64,000 bases of DNA from NCBI GenBank assembly GCA_017311185.1, contig JAESUZ010003374.1, positions 221,623 to 285,622 of the forward strand, written 5' to 3'. The notes beneath the pieces are model-generated. The model was not told the DNA's origin. It saw only the letters and a list, made by a program, of their open reading frames with translations, and did no database searches. The DNA comes from Proteles cristata cristata. Taxonomy: Eukaryota; Chordata; Mammalia; Carnivora; Hyaenidae. The translations under genes were made by a program, and so were the position numbers. Shown here piece by piece: positions 1-12,174 of the stretch. The stretch's first letter is position 1. The number at the start of each line of letters is the position of its first letter.

Positions 1-14
1 ACCCAGGCACCCCT
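1..14 (-). mobile_element. SINE head, cut by window start
   Basis: ACCCAGGCACCCC is the reversed first bases of the Carnivora SINE; the body lies before the window. Confidence 0.7.
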
Positions 15-237
15 CACAAGCTTATTCTTTAGTGGTGAATTTCAAACATAAGAGCAAGAACTTTGAAGTATAGAGAAAAGATAAGTGGCCCAAGTGATCA
101 GTTATTAAAATCAACCATGCTTCTAAAATAAAGGAGCCTCAGTCAGAAGACAGGGCCTGGCTCTTTAACTAATCATATGACTGGTAATGTGTTTATTCTG
201 ATGCCCAGCTTTGAAGTGGATGTCTTGGTAGTCAAAT
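15..237. other. Unassigned DNA
   Basis: AT-rich; nothing recognised. Confidence 0.3.
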
Positions 238-431
238 CTTTTTATTTTATTGTTTATTTTTGAGAGAGCAAACACAAACAGAGCAGGGTCAGAGGGAGAG
301 ACAGAATCCAAAGCAGGCTCTAGGCTCCAACCTGTCAGCACAGAGCCCAATGTGGGGCTCAAACTCACGAACTGTGAGATAGAGTTGAGCTGAAGTCAGC
401 CGCTCAACCGACTGAGCCACCCAGACGTCCT
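238..431 (-). mobile_element. Carnivora SINE
   Basis: Full length in reverse: TTTATTTTTGAGAGAG tail side to GCCACCCAGACGTCC head. Confidence 0.9.
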
Positions 432-464
432 TTAAACTTTTTAAAAAAAACTTTTAAAAAAGAT

Positions 465-708
465 ATCAGGACAGCTCTGGGACAGCATTAGTTGTAAAGA
501 CATTTACATTATAGGGGCCCAAAGGAAACACGGAGGTAGAAAGCTTATTTGGAGAAATAATGGATAAAAAGTTCCCTAACTTGGGGAATGAAACAAACAT
601 CAAGGTCCAGGAAGGACAAGGAGTCCCAAATAAGATGAACACAGCAACACCCACACCAAGGCATGTAATAATTACAGTGGCAAAAAGTAAAGATAAAAAG
701 AATTTTTA
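465..708 (+). mobile_element. Old L1, ORF1 fragment
   Basis: This matches the L1 ORF1 stretch before the RNA-binding domain (CATTATAGG, CTTATTTGGAGAAATAATGG, CTAACTTGGGGAATGAAAC). It is eroded and not coding. Confidence 0.7.
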
Positions 709-925
709 GGCGCCCCTGGGTGGCTCAGTCGGTTAAGCGTCTGACTTCAGCTCAGATCATGATCTCACGGTTCGTGGGTTCGAACCCTGTGTCAGGCTCT
801 GTGCTGACAGCTCAGAGCCTGGAGCCTGCTTCAGATTCTGTGTCTCCCCCTCTCTCTGACCCTCCCCTACTCACAGCTGTCTCTATCTCTATCTCAAAAA
901 TAAATAAAAACATTAAAAAAAATTT
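709..925 (+). mobile_element. Carnivora SINE
   Basis: Full length with A and B box-like tRNA head and AATAAATAAAAACATT tail, inserted in L1 ORF1. Confidence 0.93.
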
Positions 926-1944
926 TTTTAAGCATAGGAGCACCTAAATGACGTAAAGTGAGAAACTGATAGTAGTATAATAGTAGTAGGGGACTTTGCC
1001 ACCTCGCATATCGATGGATAGATCATCCAGACAGAATTATTAAGGAAATGGCGGCTTTGAATAGTACATTAGACCAGATACATACTGAAGAGTCCATCCA
1101 AAAGCAGACTACACATTCCTTTCACATGCACATGGAACCTTCTCCAAGATCCATCACCTGTTAGGCCACAAAACAATTCAGAAGATTGACTCCCATCAAA
1201 CACCTTTTCTGTCCACCGTGGTATAAAATTAGCAATTACAGGAAAGCAACTGTACGAAAAGACAAACATGGTAGCTAACAGTGTTACTAAGCAAGCATTG
1301 GGTCAATGAAGAAATCAGAAGAAATTTTAAAAGTACCCGAAGAAAATAAAAATGGAAGCAATGTTTCAAAGTGTTTGAGATGTAGTTAGAGTAATGCTAA
1401 GTGGGAAGTTTATAATGATACAGGCCTACCTCAAGAAATGAAAAGTTCAAATAAACAATCTAACCACACATCTAAAGCAATGAGGAAAAGAACACAAAGC
1501 CCAGAGCTGGTAGAAGGGCAGGAAATAATAAGGACCAGAGCAGAAACAAATGAACTAGGGACTAAGAAAATAGAAAACATCAATGAAACCAAGAGCTGGT
1601 TCTTTGAAAAGTTAAAATTGAAGAACCTTTAAGCCAGACTCATCAAGAAAAAAGACTTAAAATCAGAAATTAAATGGGAGAAGTAACAAGAAATAGAAAG
1701 GATCATAAGAGACTACTAAGAAACATTATATGCCAACAAATTTTATAACCTAGAAAAAAACGTATAAGATTCTAGAAACCTAGGTCTTCCAAGACAGTCA
1801 GGAAGAAATAGTAGTAATCGATTTCTTCAGCTTTCCTAACAAAATTGTATTGGCAATCAGAAAACTCCTGACAAACAAAAATCCAGTAACAGACTGCTTT
1901 ACAAGTAAATTCTACCAAACATTTAAAGAGGAGTTTGTTGCTCT
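926..1944 (+). mobile_element. Old L1, ORF2 endonuclease to linker
   Basis: It begins with endonuclease-domain remnants (GGGGACTTTGCCACCTC, then GATAGATCATCCAGACAG). It continues to the region encoding ITKIRAE-like and NETKSWFFEKL residues (1438-1632). Stops are frequent. Confidence 0.75.
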
Positions 1945-2120
1945 TCAGTGAGTGTCAGATGGGCAACTGACCTGGTATTGGCTCAGGTCGTGACCTTACA
2001 GTTGTGACATCAAGCCCTATGTCAGCCTCCACACTGAGTGGGAGCCTGAATGGGATTCTCTCTCACACACATATTCTCTCAATAAACAAGTAAATAACCG
2101 TTTTTAAAAAATAAAGAGTT
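1945..2120 (+). mobile_element. Degraded Carnivora SINE
   Basis: TTGGCTCAGGTCGTGAC and CTCTCTCACACACATATTCTC remain; the head is eroded. Confidence 0.6.
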
Positions 2121-3985
2121 AATACTTATCTTTCCCAAACTCTTCCAAAAATTAAAAAGGAAAGCTTCCAAGTTCATTCTAAAAGGCCAGCATTAATAGT
2201 AACAGTGATAATGGCAGCCAGCATTTCCTGAATACAAAAACCAAAGACACCAACAAAACAGACCAACCCATGAACTACAAGGCCATTACCCTTGCTGAAA
2301 ATAGATGTCAAATCCTCAATACTAGCAAATAGAATTAAACAATACATTAAAAGGATCATTTGCCAAGATCAAACGTGATTAAGAATTTCAGGGACGCAAG
2401 AATAAAATTAAGACTAAAACCAATATGGTCATGGCACAGAAACACACATAGATCAGTGGAGAAGAGAGAACACAGAAGTGGACCCACAAATGTATCGCCA
2501 CCTAATCTTTGACAAAATGGGAAAGAATATCCAATGGAATAAAGATAGTCTCTTCAGCAAAGGGTGCTGGGAAAACTGGACAGCAACATGCAGAATGAAC
2601 CTGAACCACTTTCTTAAACCATACAGAAAAATAAACTCAAAATGGATGAAAGACCTAAATGTAAACCGGAGGCTATCAAAATCCTAGAGGAGAAAGCAGG
2701 CAAAAATCTCTTTGACCTCGGCTTACTCAACACATTTCTGGAGACAAGGGAAACAAAAGCAAAAATGAACTATCAGTACCTCATCAAGATAAGAAGCTTC
2801 TGCACTGCGGAGGAAATAATCAGCCAAACTAAAAGGCAACCAGTGGAATGGGAGAGACATGACATATCAGATAAAAGGTTAGTATCCAAAATCTATAAAG
2901 AACTTATCAAACTCAACACCCAAAAAATAATCGAGTGAAGAAATGTGCAAAAGACCTGAATAAACACTTTTCCAGAGAAGACATCCACATGGCTAACAGG
3001 CACATGAAAAGATGTTCAACATCATTCATCATCAGGAAAATACAAATCAAAACCACAATGAGATACCACCTCACACCTGTCAGAACGGCTAACATTAACA
3101 ACTCAGGCAACAACAGATGTTGGTGAAGATGCAGAGAAAGAGGAACCCTTTTGCACTGCTGGTGGGAATGCAAACTGGTGCAGCCACCCTGGAAAACAGT
3201 GTGGAGGTTCCTCAAAAAATTAGAAACAGAACTACCCTGCAACCCAGCAATTGCATTACTAGGTATTTACCCATAGGATATAGGAATGCTGATTCATAGG
3301 GATACATGCACCCCAAAGTTTATAGCAGCACTATCAACCATAGCCAAATTATGGCAAGAGCCCAAATGTCCATTGACTGGTGGATAATGATTATGATTAT
3401 TATATATATATTATATATGTGTAATGTTACATATATAACATAAAACCTACACACACACACACAGTGGAGTATTACTCAGCAATAAAAAAGAATTAAATCT
3501 TGCCATCTGCAACTGATGAATGGATAAAGATACTGTATATATAAACACATCCACACACACACATATATGCACAATGGAATATTACTTGGCAATCAAAAAG
3601 AATGAAATCTTGCCATTTGCAACAACATGGATGGAACTAGAGTATATTATGCTAAGTGAAATTAGAAAAATATATGATTTCACTCATATGTGGAATTTAA
3701 GATACAAAACATGAATATAAGGGAGGCAAAAATATAAAAACAGGGAGGGGGACAAACCAAGAGAGATTCTTAAATACAGAGAACAAACTGAGAATTGCTG
3801 GAAGGGTTGTGGGCATGGGGATGGGATAAATGGGGAGGGGCATTAAGGAGGACACTTGTTGGGATGAATACACTAGGTGTTATATGTAGATGATGAATCA
3901 TTGGATTCTACTCCTGAAATCATTATTGCACTATATGCTAACTTAGATGTAAATTATAAATATAAATAAATAAAACAACATGATC
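2121..3985 (+). mobile_element. Old L1, ORF2 C-terminus and 3' UTR
   Basis: ORF2 C-terminal remnants are readable in alternating frames (2478-2938, then 2935-3299, with [14 protein letters not shown] and CWWECK-like residues). The 3' UTR of the older carnivore L1 type follows, ending near 3985. A TA/CA-rich expansion and a tandem duplication lie at 3376-3622. Confidence 0.82.
3376..3622 (+). repeat. Tandem duplication with TA/CA tracts inside an L1
   Basis: The L1 segment from GATGAATGGATAA-like sequence to TCTTGCCAT(C/T)TGCAAC occurs twice in a row (about 3382-3511 and 3517-3622). Each copy is stretched by short TA and CA runs, including (CA)n at 3448-3463. Confidence 0.6.
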
Positions 3986-4916
3986 ATCTCAATAGATGCA
4001 AAAAAAAAGTATTTGACAAAACTCAATATTTGCTTATGATAAAAACTCAAAGTGGGTTTAAGAGAAAACATACTCAATATAATAAATGCTATATATATAT
4101 TTATGAAAAACCACAGCTAACATATTAAATGGTGAAAACTGGAAAGTTCTGAGATTAGGAACAAGACAAGGATATCATCCTCACTGTTTCTTCAAAATAG
4201 TACCACCTGGAAGTCCTATCCACAGCAAGCAGACAGGAAAAAGATAAAAAAGGCATTCAAGTTGTTACCGAAGAGTAAAATTAACTATTTACAGATGATA
4301 TACTATATATAGGAAACTCTAAAGGCTCCGCCAAAACCTATTCGAATAAATGAGTTCATTAATGTTTCAGAATACAAAATGTATACAGAAATATGTTTGC
4401 ATTTATATATACTCATAATGGAAGTAGCAGAAAAAGAAATGAAGAAAACCAATTCCATTTACAATTGAATCAAAAGTAGAAAATACCAAAGGAGATATAC
4501 AGGTGGCCAAGAGACATAGGAAAAGATGCTCAAGGTCACTAATCATAAAGGAAATACAAATCAAAACTATAGTGAGATATTATCTCACACCGTCAGAATG
4601 GCTAAAAAAAAAAATCAACAATACAAGAAATGATGGATGTTGGCAAGGATGCAGAGAAAGGGGAACCCTCTTGCATTTTTGGTGGGAACGGAAACTAGTG
4701 CAACCACTCCGGAAAACAGTATAGAGTCCCCCAAAACTTAAAAGTAGAATTATCCTACAATCCAGCAATTGGTATTACTAAGTATTTACTCAAAGAATAG
4801 AAAAATACTCATAGGGATACATGCACCTCAATGTTTATACCAGCACTATCTACAATAGCTAAATTAGAGAAATAGTCCAACTGTACACTGACCAGTGAAC
4901 AAAGAAGATCTGGTAT
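3986..4916 (+). mobile_element. Old L1, reverse transcriptase joined to C-terminus
   Basis: RT-domain remnants (the FADD-like TTTACAGATGATATA near 4290) are joined near 4500 directly to the ORF2 C-terminal segment. More than 1 kb of ORF2 has been deleted. SINEs at 4917-5510 split it from its 3' end. Confidence 0.75.
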
Positions 4917-5021
4917 AGGGGCACGTGGCTGGCTCAGTTGGTAGAGCATGTGACTCTTGATCTCAGGGTTAGGAGTTTGAGCCCCATGTTGGGTGTAGAG
5001 ATTATGTTAAAAAATTTTTTA
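4917..5021 (+). mobile_element. Short-form Carnivora SINE
   Basis: Short subfamily with GAGCATGTGACTCTTGATCT and a GGGTGTAGAGATTA end, lacking the CT-rich body. Confidence 0.8.
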
Positions 5022-5213
5022 ATTTTTTTTTTTTTTGAGAGAGACACACACAGTGTGAGCAGAGGGGCAGTAAGAGGGAGAGAAAATCCCAAACAGGTTC
5101 CACACTGTCAGCACAGAGCCCAATGTAGCACTTGAACTCCCAAACCATGAGATCATGACCTGGGCCAAAACCAAGAGCCAGATGCTTAACCAACTAAGCC
5201 ACCCAGGTGCCCC
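5022..5213 (-). mobile_element. Carnivora SINE
   Basis: Poly(T) to GCCACCCAGGTGCCCC; tail-to-tail with the SINE before it. Confidence 0.9.
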
Positions 5214-5868
5214 AGTTTTTTAAACTTAAAAAAAAAAAAAAGATATATGTACATATAATGGAATATTTCTCAGCCATTAAAAATGAAATCTGTAGGGGCG
5301 CCTGTGTGGCTTAGTCGGTTAAGTGTCCGACTTTCGCTTGGGTCATGATCTCGCGATTCGTGGGTTCAAGCCCCGCGTCGGGCTCTGTGCTGACTGCCAG
5401 CTCAGAGCCTGGAGCCTGTTTCAGTCTGTGACTTCCTCTCTCTCTGACCCTCCCCTGCTCACGCTGTCTCTCTCTCTCCTATAAATAAAAAAATAATAAT
5501 AATAAAAAACAATGTAAGACAAATTAATAGGAGAAAAAGCAATTCATTAAAAAAAATGAAATCTGTAAAATAAGTCAGAAAGAGATCATTTAATACCATA
5601 TGATTCAACTAGTGAAATTTGAGAAATAAAACAAACAAAGGGAAAAAGGCAAATGAAGAAATAGACTCTTAACTATAGAAAACAAACTGATGGTTACCAG
5701 AGGAGGGGAAGGGTTGGAGGGATGGGTTAAATAGGTAGTAGGGATTAAGGAGTATACTTGGGATGAGCATCAGGTGTTGTGTGGAATTGTGGAATCACTA
5801 TATTGAGCACTTGAAACTAATAAGTCACTATATTAACTAATTGAAATTTTAACAAAGAACAACTTTTT
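5214..5868 (+). mobile_element. Old L1 3' end (split by a SINE at 5295-5510)
   Basis: It continues the ORF2 and 3' UTR of the preceding L1. The ATGAAATCTGTA target is repeated on both sides of the inserted SINE. The 3' UTR ends near 5868. Confidence 0.75.
5295..5510 (+). mobile_element. Young felid SINE subfamily
   Basis: Carries the GACTTTCGCTTGGGTCATGA and GTGCTGACTGCCAGCTCAG variants of the least diverged copies here; inserted in an L1. Confidence 0.93.
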
Positions 5869-6802
5869 AAGTATAAAATACTTAAGAATAAGCTAAACCA
5901 AGAAAGATAAAGACCTATATTCTGAAAACTATAAGACATTGATGAAAGAAACTGAGGATAACACAAAGAAATGAAAAGGTCTACCATGCTCAGAGGATGG
6001 AAGAATTCATGTATCATTAAGATGTCCATACTACCCAGAGCAATCTACAGATTCATTGTAATCCGTATGAAAATACCAACAGTATTTTTTTCACAGAACT
6101 GGAACAAATAATACTAAAATTTGTGTGGAACCACAAAGATCTCATGAAGATTACCAAAGCAATCTTGAGAAAGAACAGAGCCAGAGTATCACAATTCCAG
6201 GCTATAAGCTTTTCTACAAAGCTATACTCATCAAAACGCTGTAATACTGGCACAAAAAGAGATACATAGATCAAAGGAACAAAATGTAGAGGCCAGAAAG
6301 AAAGTCACACTTAAATGGTCAATTAAAGTACAACAAAGATAGCAAGAATATTCAGAGAGTAAAATACAGTCTCTTCCAAATAGTGTTTGGATAACTGTAC
6401 AGCTACACGCAAGAGAATGAAATGACCATGTTCTTACACCATATACAAACAAACTCAAAGTGGATTAACTATCTAAAGGTGAGACCAGAAACCATAAAAC
6501 TCCTGAAAGCAAACATAGGTAATAATCTCTTGAACATAGGCTTTAGCAACTATTTTCTGGATATATCTCACAGGCAAAAAAAAAAAAAAAAAAAACATTA
6601 AGTAAAAATAAATTATTGGGACTACATCTAACTAAAAGTCTACTACACAGTAAAGGAAACCATCAGTAAAATGCAAGGATAATCTAGTGAATGGGAGATG
6701 ATACTTAAAAGTGATGTTTCATATATAAGGAACTATTAAAACTCAAGAACAACAACAAAACCAATCTGATTTAAAACTGTTCAGAGAACCTGAACATTTT
6801 TC
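5869..6802 (+). mobile_element. Old L1, ORF2 part
   Basis: ORF2 thumb to C-terminal region (AATCTACAGATTCATTGTAA and following). An A20 run lies near 6575-6595. It is cut at 6803 by an antisense young L1. Confidence 0.75.
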
Positions 6803-7588
6803 TTTTTTTCTTTTTTTTTTTTACAAATAGTTTATTGTCAAATTAGTTTCCACATAACACCCAGTGCTCATCCCCACAAGTGTCCTCCTCCATGCCCACC
6901 CCTCCTCCCCCCCACATCCACCAGTCCTCAGTTTTTGCCAGCATTCAAGAGTCTCTCATGGTTTGCCTCTCTCCCTTTCCCCCACCATTTCCCCCTTCTT
7001 CTCCCCCTTGTTCCTCCATCAAGTTCCTCCTAATCCTCCTATACGTGCACACATATGATATTTGTCCTTCTCTGCCTGACTTATTTCGCTCAGCATAACA
7101 CCCTCAAGGTCCATCCATGTTGCTACACATGGCCAGATTTCATTGTTTCTCATTGCCATGTAGTATTCCATGGTATAGATAAACCACATATTCTTGATCC
7201 ATTCATCTGTTGATGGACACTTAGGCTCTTTCCATGTTTTAGCTATTGTGGAGAGTGCTGCTATGAACATTGGGGTACATCTGCTCCTATGCATCAGCAT
7301 TTCTGTATCCCTTGGGTAAATTCCTAGCAGTGCTATTGCTGGGTCCTAGGGGAGTTCTAGTGTTAGTTTCCTTAGGAACCTCCACACTGTTTTCCAGAGG
7401 GGCTGTACCAGTTTACATTCCCATCAACAGTGTAGGAGGGTGCCCGTTTCTCCACATCCTCGCCAGCATCTAGAGTTCTCTGATTGGCTCATTTTAGCCA
7501 CTCTGACTGGCGTGAGGTGGTATCTCAGTGTGGTTTTGATTTGTATTTCCCTGATGAGGAGCGATGCTGAGCATAGTTTCATGTGGAA
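6803..7588 (-). mobile_element. Young L1 3' end, antisense
   Basis: A poly(T) start is followed by the reverse complement of the young L1 tail (ACAAATAGTTTATTG), 3' UTR and ORF2 C-terminus. It ends inside ORF2 near 7588. It splits an older plus-strand L1, and an ACATTTTTCT sequence lies on both sides (about 6793 and 7591). Confidence 0.88.
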
Positions 7589-8527
7589 CAGACATTTTTC
7601 TAAAGAAGACCTTCAGATGACCAACAGACACATGAAGAAATGCTCAACATCAATAATCATCAGGGAAATGCAAACCAAAACCACACTGAGATATCATCTC
7701 ACACCAGTCAGAATGGCTGTCATCAAAAAGACTAGATATATATGCTTTTTTATTTTTGAGAGTCAGGGAGAGACAGTGTGAGCAGGGGAGGGTCTGAGAG
7801 AGATACAGAATCCAAAGACAGGCTCCAGGCTCTGAACTAGAGCCTGATGCGGAGCTCGAACCCTCAAGAGATAATGACCTAAGATGAAGTCGGACGCTTA
7901 ACCAACTGAGCCACCCAGGCGCCCCAAAAAAGACTAGATACATTAAGTGGTGACAAGGATGTGGCAAAAAGGGAGCCCTTGTGCACTGTTGGTAAGAATA
8001 TAAATTGATGAAACTGTTGTGGAAAATTGTGGTTCCTCAAAAAATTAAATAAAAATAGAGCTAACATGATCCAGTGTTTCCACTGCTAAGTATTTACTCA
8101 GGGAAAATGATAAAACAAGTTTAAAAATATATCTGGACCACTGTGTTCATTGTAGCATTATTTACAGTAATCAATGTATGGATGGATGTCACCTTATTGT
8201 CCATCAGTAGATGAACAGAAAAAGATGTGGTATATGAGTTACCACACAATGAAATATTATATACCACACAATGAAATATTATACAGCCATAAAAAATGAA
8301 AGCTTGTCATTCATTACAGCATGGATGGACCTAAAGGACATTACTAATGGGATAAATCAGAGAATGGCAAGTATTAAATTATTTCACTTACAGGTGTAAT
8401 CAAACACAGTGAATAAGCACAAAACAGAAAGTTTCATAAATACACAATACACACTGGTTGCCAAGATGGAGGATGTTGGGAGATTAGCACAATAGGTGGA
8501 GGGCATTAAGATCTAAATTTTAGTTAC
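7589..8527 (+). mobile_element. Old L1, ORF2 C-terminus and 3' UTR (split by a SINE)
   Basis: It resumes the element interrupted at 6803. ACATTTTTCTAAAGAAGA and the CAAAACCACACTGAGATA region are recognisable. A minus-strand SINE at 7739-7926 interrupts it. Confidence 0.78.
7739..7926 (-). mobile_element. Carnivora SINE with 14-bp TSD
   Basis: AAAAAGACTAGATA at 7725-7738 and 7927-7940 flanks it exactly; inserted in L1 ORF2. Confidence 0.95.
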
Positions 8528-8605
8528 AGGGCATCTGGCTGGTGTAGTAGAGCGTCTGACTGTTGAATTCAGAGTCATGAGTTCAAACCCCACACTGAGT
8601 TTGAA
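8528..8605 (+). mobile_element. SINE head fragment
   Basis: tRNA-related head only, running into (CA)n. Confidence 0.65.
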
Positions 8606-8630
8606 CACATACACACACACACACACACAG
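8606..8630 (+). repeat. (CA)n microsatellite
   Basis: A short CA run ends a truncated SINE, and probably arose from its tail. Confidence 0.85.
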
Positions 8631-8789
8631 TCTTAATTCTACTGGGACACTCCTACCACTTCATCAGTCACAGTTGTTTGCTTTATGTTTCTTACAGTTT
8701 TTAATAGCATATATATTCCTGTATTTCATAGCTGGAGACTGTATGCCTAGGAGTTTAAATACTATTCCTGTATCATATAAAATGGCCAT

Positions 8790-8875
8790 ATTTGTTCACT
8801 GATTACATTCAGATATTTAAAACTGCACCTTGCTCATGATAGATACGTAATAAATATTTGAATGAATGAATATAG
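8790..8875 (+). mobile_element. MIR or L2 3'-tip fossil
   Basis: CATGATAGATACGTAATAAATATTTGAATGAATGAA has the length and TGAATGAATGAA ending of this class (residues paraphrased from 8836-8872). Confidence 0.4.
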
Positions 8876-8919
8876 GAGTTTATTTTCTAACAAATATAGT
8901 AATTTTGCTTTTCTTTTTT

Positions 8920-9205
8920 TCCAGCTTTATTAAGATATATAATTATTGTGTGAGCTTAATGAGCACATGATCTGATAGACTTCTATATTGAAAAATGATT
9001 ATTCACACAGTCTTAGTTAACACCTACATGATTTCACACATAATTATCATTGCTTTTCTGCGGTGAGACTATTGAAGATTCCCTGTCAGCAACTTTCAAG
9101 TGTGTAGCACAGCAGTATTAATTGCAGCCACCATGCTGTACATTAGAACCTATTCAGAATGGGAAGTTTGTACATTTTGGTCACATTTTACTTCTCAAAA
9201 CACAT
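8920..9205 (-). mobile_element. Ancient L1M 3' end, antisense
   Basis: It reads as the reverse of an L1M 3' UTR: AGCTTTATTAAGATATA, AGCAACTTTCAAGTGT, CACCATGCTGTACATTAGA. It is strongly diverged. Confidence 0.7.
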
Positions 9206-10499
9206 AACACTAACCTCTTGGGAAAGCTATCCAATAAAACTTTCACATCCCTGATACATCACACACAGTTGAACAGAGGTAACATTGCAGCCTGACAAAT
9301 GGACCCCTACATTGATCTCTATCTTGCCCTGATCTTTGAAATGTTTAAAGTCTTTGTAAATGTTCTATCTTGTTCTCATCACACAAGGGCTGGAGGTCAC
9401 ATCCCAGGTGTATACCCTCTTAGGACCCATTAACCATAACTTCTCTCATAAGCAAGGCAGCACCGTTTACATGATAATATTTAAGCCTAAACTTCCATAA
9501 AAAAAAAAAAGTCTTTCAAGCATAGCATAGCCACACTTCTGTTCACTGTTCTCCTTACTTCTGCTCTGGGTGCTTTTATTTTACAGGTGAGACCCAAACC
9601 CTCTAGGTAATCTATTGTTTCAACCCAAGAGCAAATGCTGAGACCCATATCCAAGAGGTTATCTGCTGGGAAAGGATACCCCAGGCCCACATCCCAGTGG
9701 CATCACCTGTGCACAGAATCTCATTGCTGGTAGGAATATTGGCTTAAGGTGACATCACCCCCTCCGAAGACCTGAATAGGGATGACTTCACCCAGTTCAT
9801 GAGCTTCTGCACCAGCAGCATCCCTGGCTGACCCTCCTAATGCAGAAAGTGGACAAAGGACGATTTTGCCGATCTTCTTGTGATATTGGGAATTTTATTT
9901 TGTTCCTGAGCTGCTTGCGGTCTGCTTAGCCCATTATCCAGGTATCCTTGCTTTCTGCCAAAACATACCCTCACACTGCCATGCTTGTAGGGGAATCTGA
10001 CAGAGAATTATTTGTGTCATTCTAAAAATAACTTCTTTTTTCAGGAGATACCTCACTCCTATTAGTCCACCTCTTAAACCCCTGGGAAGAAGACCACTTT
10101 CCAGCACCTTCTACCACAGCCCTCCATCTTTCCAGCAGGATCTCCTGGCCTGCATCACCAACCACAAAATACTAACCTTTACGTCTATTTTATTAACATC
10201 AGTTCATACCCTCCAATGATGTAACTGCCACGCTTGCCACCTTGAATACTGTCAAACGCACAATTTGAACACACTTCATGAGTGTTTTTAATCTACCTGT
10301 GTCTTTATTCAGTCACTTTCAGAAATTAAGATCAAGGCACCAATCTACCATTTCTTTGCTTTTTTCATAAGTTTTACTACCTACGTATAGATCCCAAAGC
10401 AAAATATTTCCCACCTTAGTTGATTTTTGAACTATATATAAAAGCTTTTGTTACTGAGTCATTCCTTTGTTATTTGATTCACTCCCTCTGTATTAATGT
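9206..10499. other. Unassigned intergenic DNA
   Basis: This is the longest stretch in the left third without a young repeat. It has mixed composition, with an A12 run at about 9500. I see no gene, no long conserved frame and no recognised repeat. An old LTR or pseudogene could be hidden by divergence. Confidence 0.4.
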
Positions 10500-10804
10500 T
10501 CGAACTTATTAGGTAATTACAATGTTTTTCCAAAGTGTTTGTGCAATGATATCTCTTTGTGGTTTAATTTGCCTTTCCCTGTTACTGGTGGTATGAACAC
10601 CTTGTCAAGTACTATGGCTATTTGTTTTCCTCTTTGTTGGAACCCCAGTCATGCCTTTGACTAATTTTTCTAATAGTTGGTCTTTTAAAATAATTTTGAA
10701 GTCTTTTGTTAATTAATGCGATACTCCTCATTCATGAATAACAAGATTGTGTTGGTTTCCACTTAATGGGTTTTCAGTTTTGATATAATATCTTAAAAAA
10801 ATAC
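10500..10804 (-). mobile_element. Ancient L1M, antisense
   Basis: Reverse of the older L1 3' region: TTTAATTTGCCTTTCCCTG, then TTGGTCTTTTAAAATAATTTTG. It is interrupted by SINEs and resumes at 11205. Confidence 0.6.
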
Positions 10805-11018
10805 CTTTTTTAAAGTGTTCAGTTACTTTCGAGAGAGAAGGAGAAACAGAGACAGAGTGTGAGTGGAGGAGGCACAGAGTGAGGGGGAGACACAAAATCT
10901 GAAACAGGCTCCAGGCTCTGAGCTGTCAGCACAGAGCCCAACTCAGGGTTTGAACTCACAAACTGCGAGATCACAACCTGAGCTGAAGCTTACCTGACTG
11001 AGCCACCCAGGAGCCCTT
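10805..11018 (-). mobile_element. Carnivora SINE
   Basis: Complete but diverged reverse copy, ending GCCACCCAGGAGCCC. Confidence 0.88.
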
Positions 11019-11029
11019 TTTGTTTTTTG

Positions 11030-11204
11030 TTTTTCTTTAAAGAGAGAGAGAGAACACGAGCTGGGGAGTTGCAGAGAAGGAGAAGAAGAGAGAGAATCTT
11101 AAACAGGCTCCACACCCAGAGAGGGACCCGAAGTGTGCCTCTCACATCCCTAAGCCAAAATCAGGAGTCAGATGTTTAACAGATTGAGCCACCCAGACAC
11201 CCCA
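11030..11204 (-). mobile_element. Carnivora SINE, diverged
   Basis: Reverse copy with GAGAGAGAGA to GCCACCCAGACACCCC; adjoins another in the same orientation. Confidence 0.82.
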
Positions 11205-11454
11205 AGGAAAGATTTCTTAATTTGGGCATAGCTTAATTTTGTTCCCAAAATTTTCTTTTACTCTGAGGTCATAAATAATGTTCAATTATCTTGAATTCCT
11301 AAGTTTTTATACTTTTTTGTTTCACATTTATGTGCTTAATCCATTTAGAATTGGTTTTTCTTTTTGTTACCAATATATGTCTAATTTCGTCTCCCCCACC
11401 ATGAGCATGAAATTGTCACAAGACTGTGTATTGAAACATTTGCCTTTCTCTGAG
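11205..11454 (-). mobile_element. Ancient L1M, antisense (continued)
   Basis: A T-rich stretch with GTGCTTAATCCATTTAGAATTGG is in the order expected after the 10500-10804 part. The match is by remembered consensus only. Confidence 0.55.
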
Positions 11455-11877
11455 AATGCAGAGAAAGGAGAACTCTTGTGCACTGTTGGTGGGAATGCAA
11501 ACTGGTACAGCCAATATGATGGGTCCTCAGAGTTAAAAATTGAACTACCCTATGATCCAGTGATTGCACTAGTTGGTATTTACCCAAAGAATACAAAAAA
11601 ATTATTTTAAATGTATTCATGCACCTCTATGTTTATAGTAGCACTATCAACAACAGCCAAATTATGGAAAGAGCCCAAGTGTCCACTGACTGATGAATGG
11701 ATAAAGAAGATGTGATCTATGTATACAATGGAATACTAGCTGAAAAAGGAATGAAATCTTGCCATTCGCAACAATGTGCATGGAGCTAGAGGGAGTTATA
11801 CTAAGCAAAAGAAGTCAATCAGAGAAAAATATCAGATTTCACTCATCTGTGGAATTTAAGGAAAGAAACAAGGAAGG

Positions 11878-11945
11878 CTGGGGGAGGGGGAGGAGCAAGG
11901 CCAGCGGGGGCGCGGATGAGCAAGGCGGGGCGGGGGGGGGAGCCA
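11878..11945 (+). repeat. G-rich tract in L1 3' UTR
   Basis: Many G runs of 3-9 within 68 bases, able in principle to form G-quadruplexes. Confidence 0.75.
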
Positions 11946-11950
11946 AAAAC

Positions 11951-12146
11951 ACTTTTATTTAATGTTTATTTTTGAGAAAGAGTGCAAGCAGGGGAGGGGC
12001 GGGGGGGGAGGACATAGAATCTGAAGCAGGCTCCGGACTCTGAGCTGTCAGCACAGAGCCGGATGTGGGGATTGAACCCACAAATCAAGAGATCACAACT
12101 TGAGTTGAAGTCAGACGCTTAACCATCTGCGCCACCCAGGCATCCC
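11951..12146 (-). mobile_element. Carnivora SINE
   Basis: Reverse copy with G-rich insert after GCAGGGGAGGGGC; ends GCCACCCAGGCATCCC. Confidence 0.9.
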
Positions 12147-12174
12147 ATAAACACACTCTTAATAACTAAAGAAC

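Noticed and set aside
720..947. Open frames of 60-110 codons beginning MAQSVKRLTSAQVMISRFVGS-like
   Set aside because: These recur at dozens of places because the SINE has an open frame on each strand. They are translated SINE, not genes.
5295..5380. tRNA gene
   Set aside because: The SINE heads keep A- and B-box-like sequence but lack a foldable acceptor stem and anticodon arm. They are tRNA-derived repeats.
6864..7098. Pro/Ser-rich frames (MLIPTSVLLHAHPS-like) repeated across the window
   Set aside because: They are the reverse of the G-rich L1 3' UTR and appear wherever that tail occurs.
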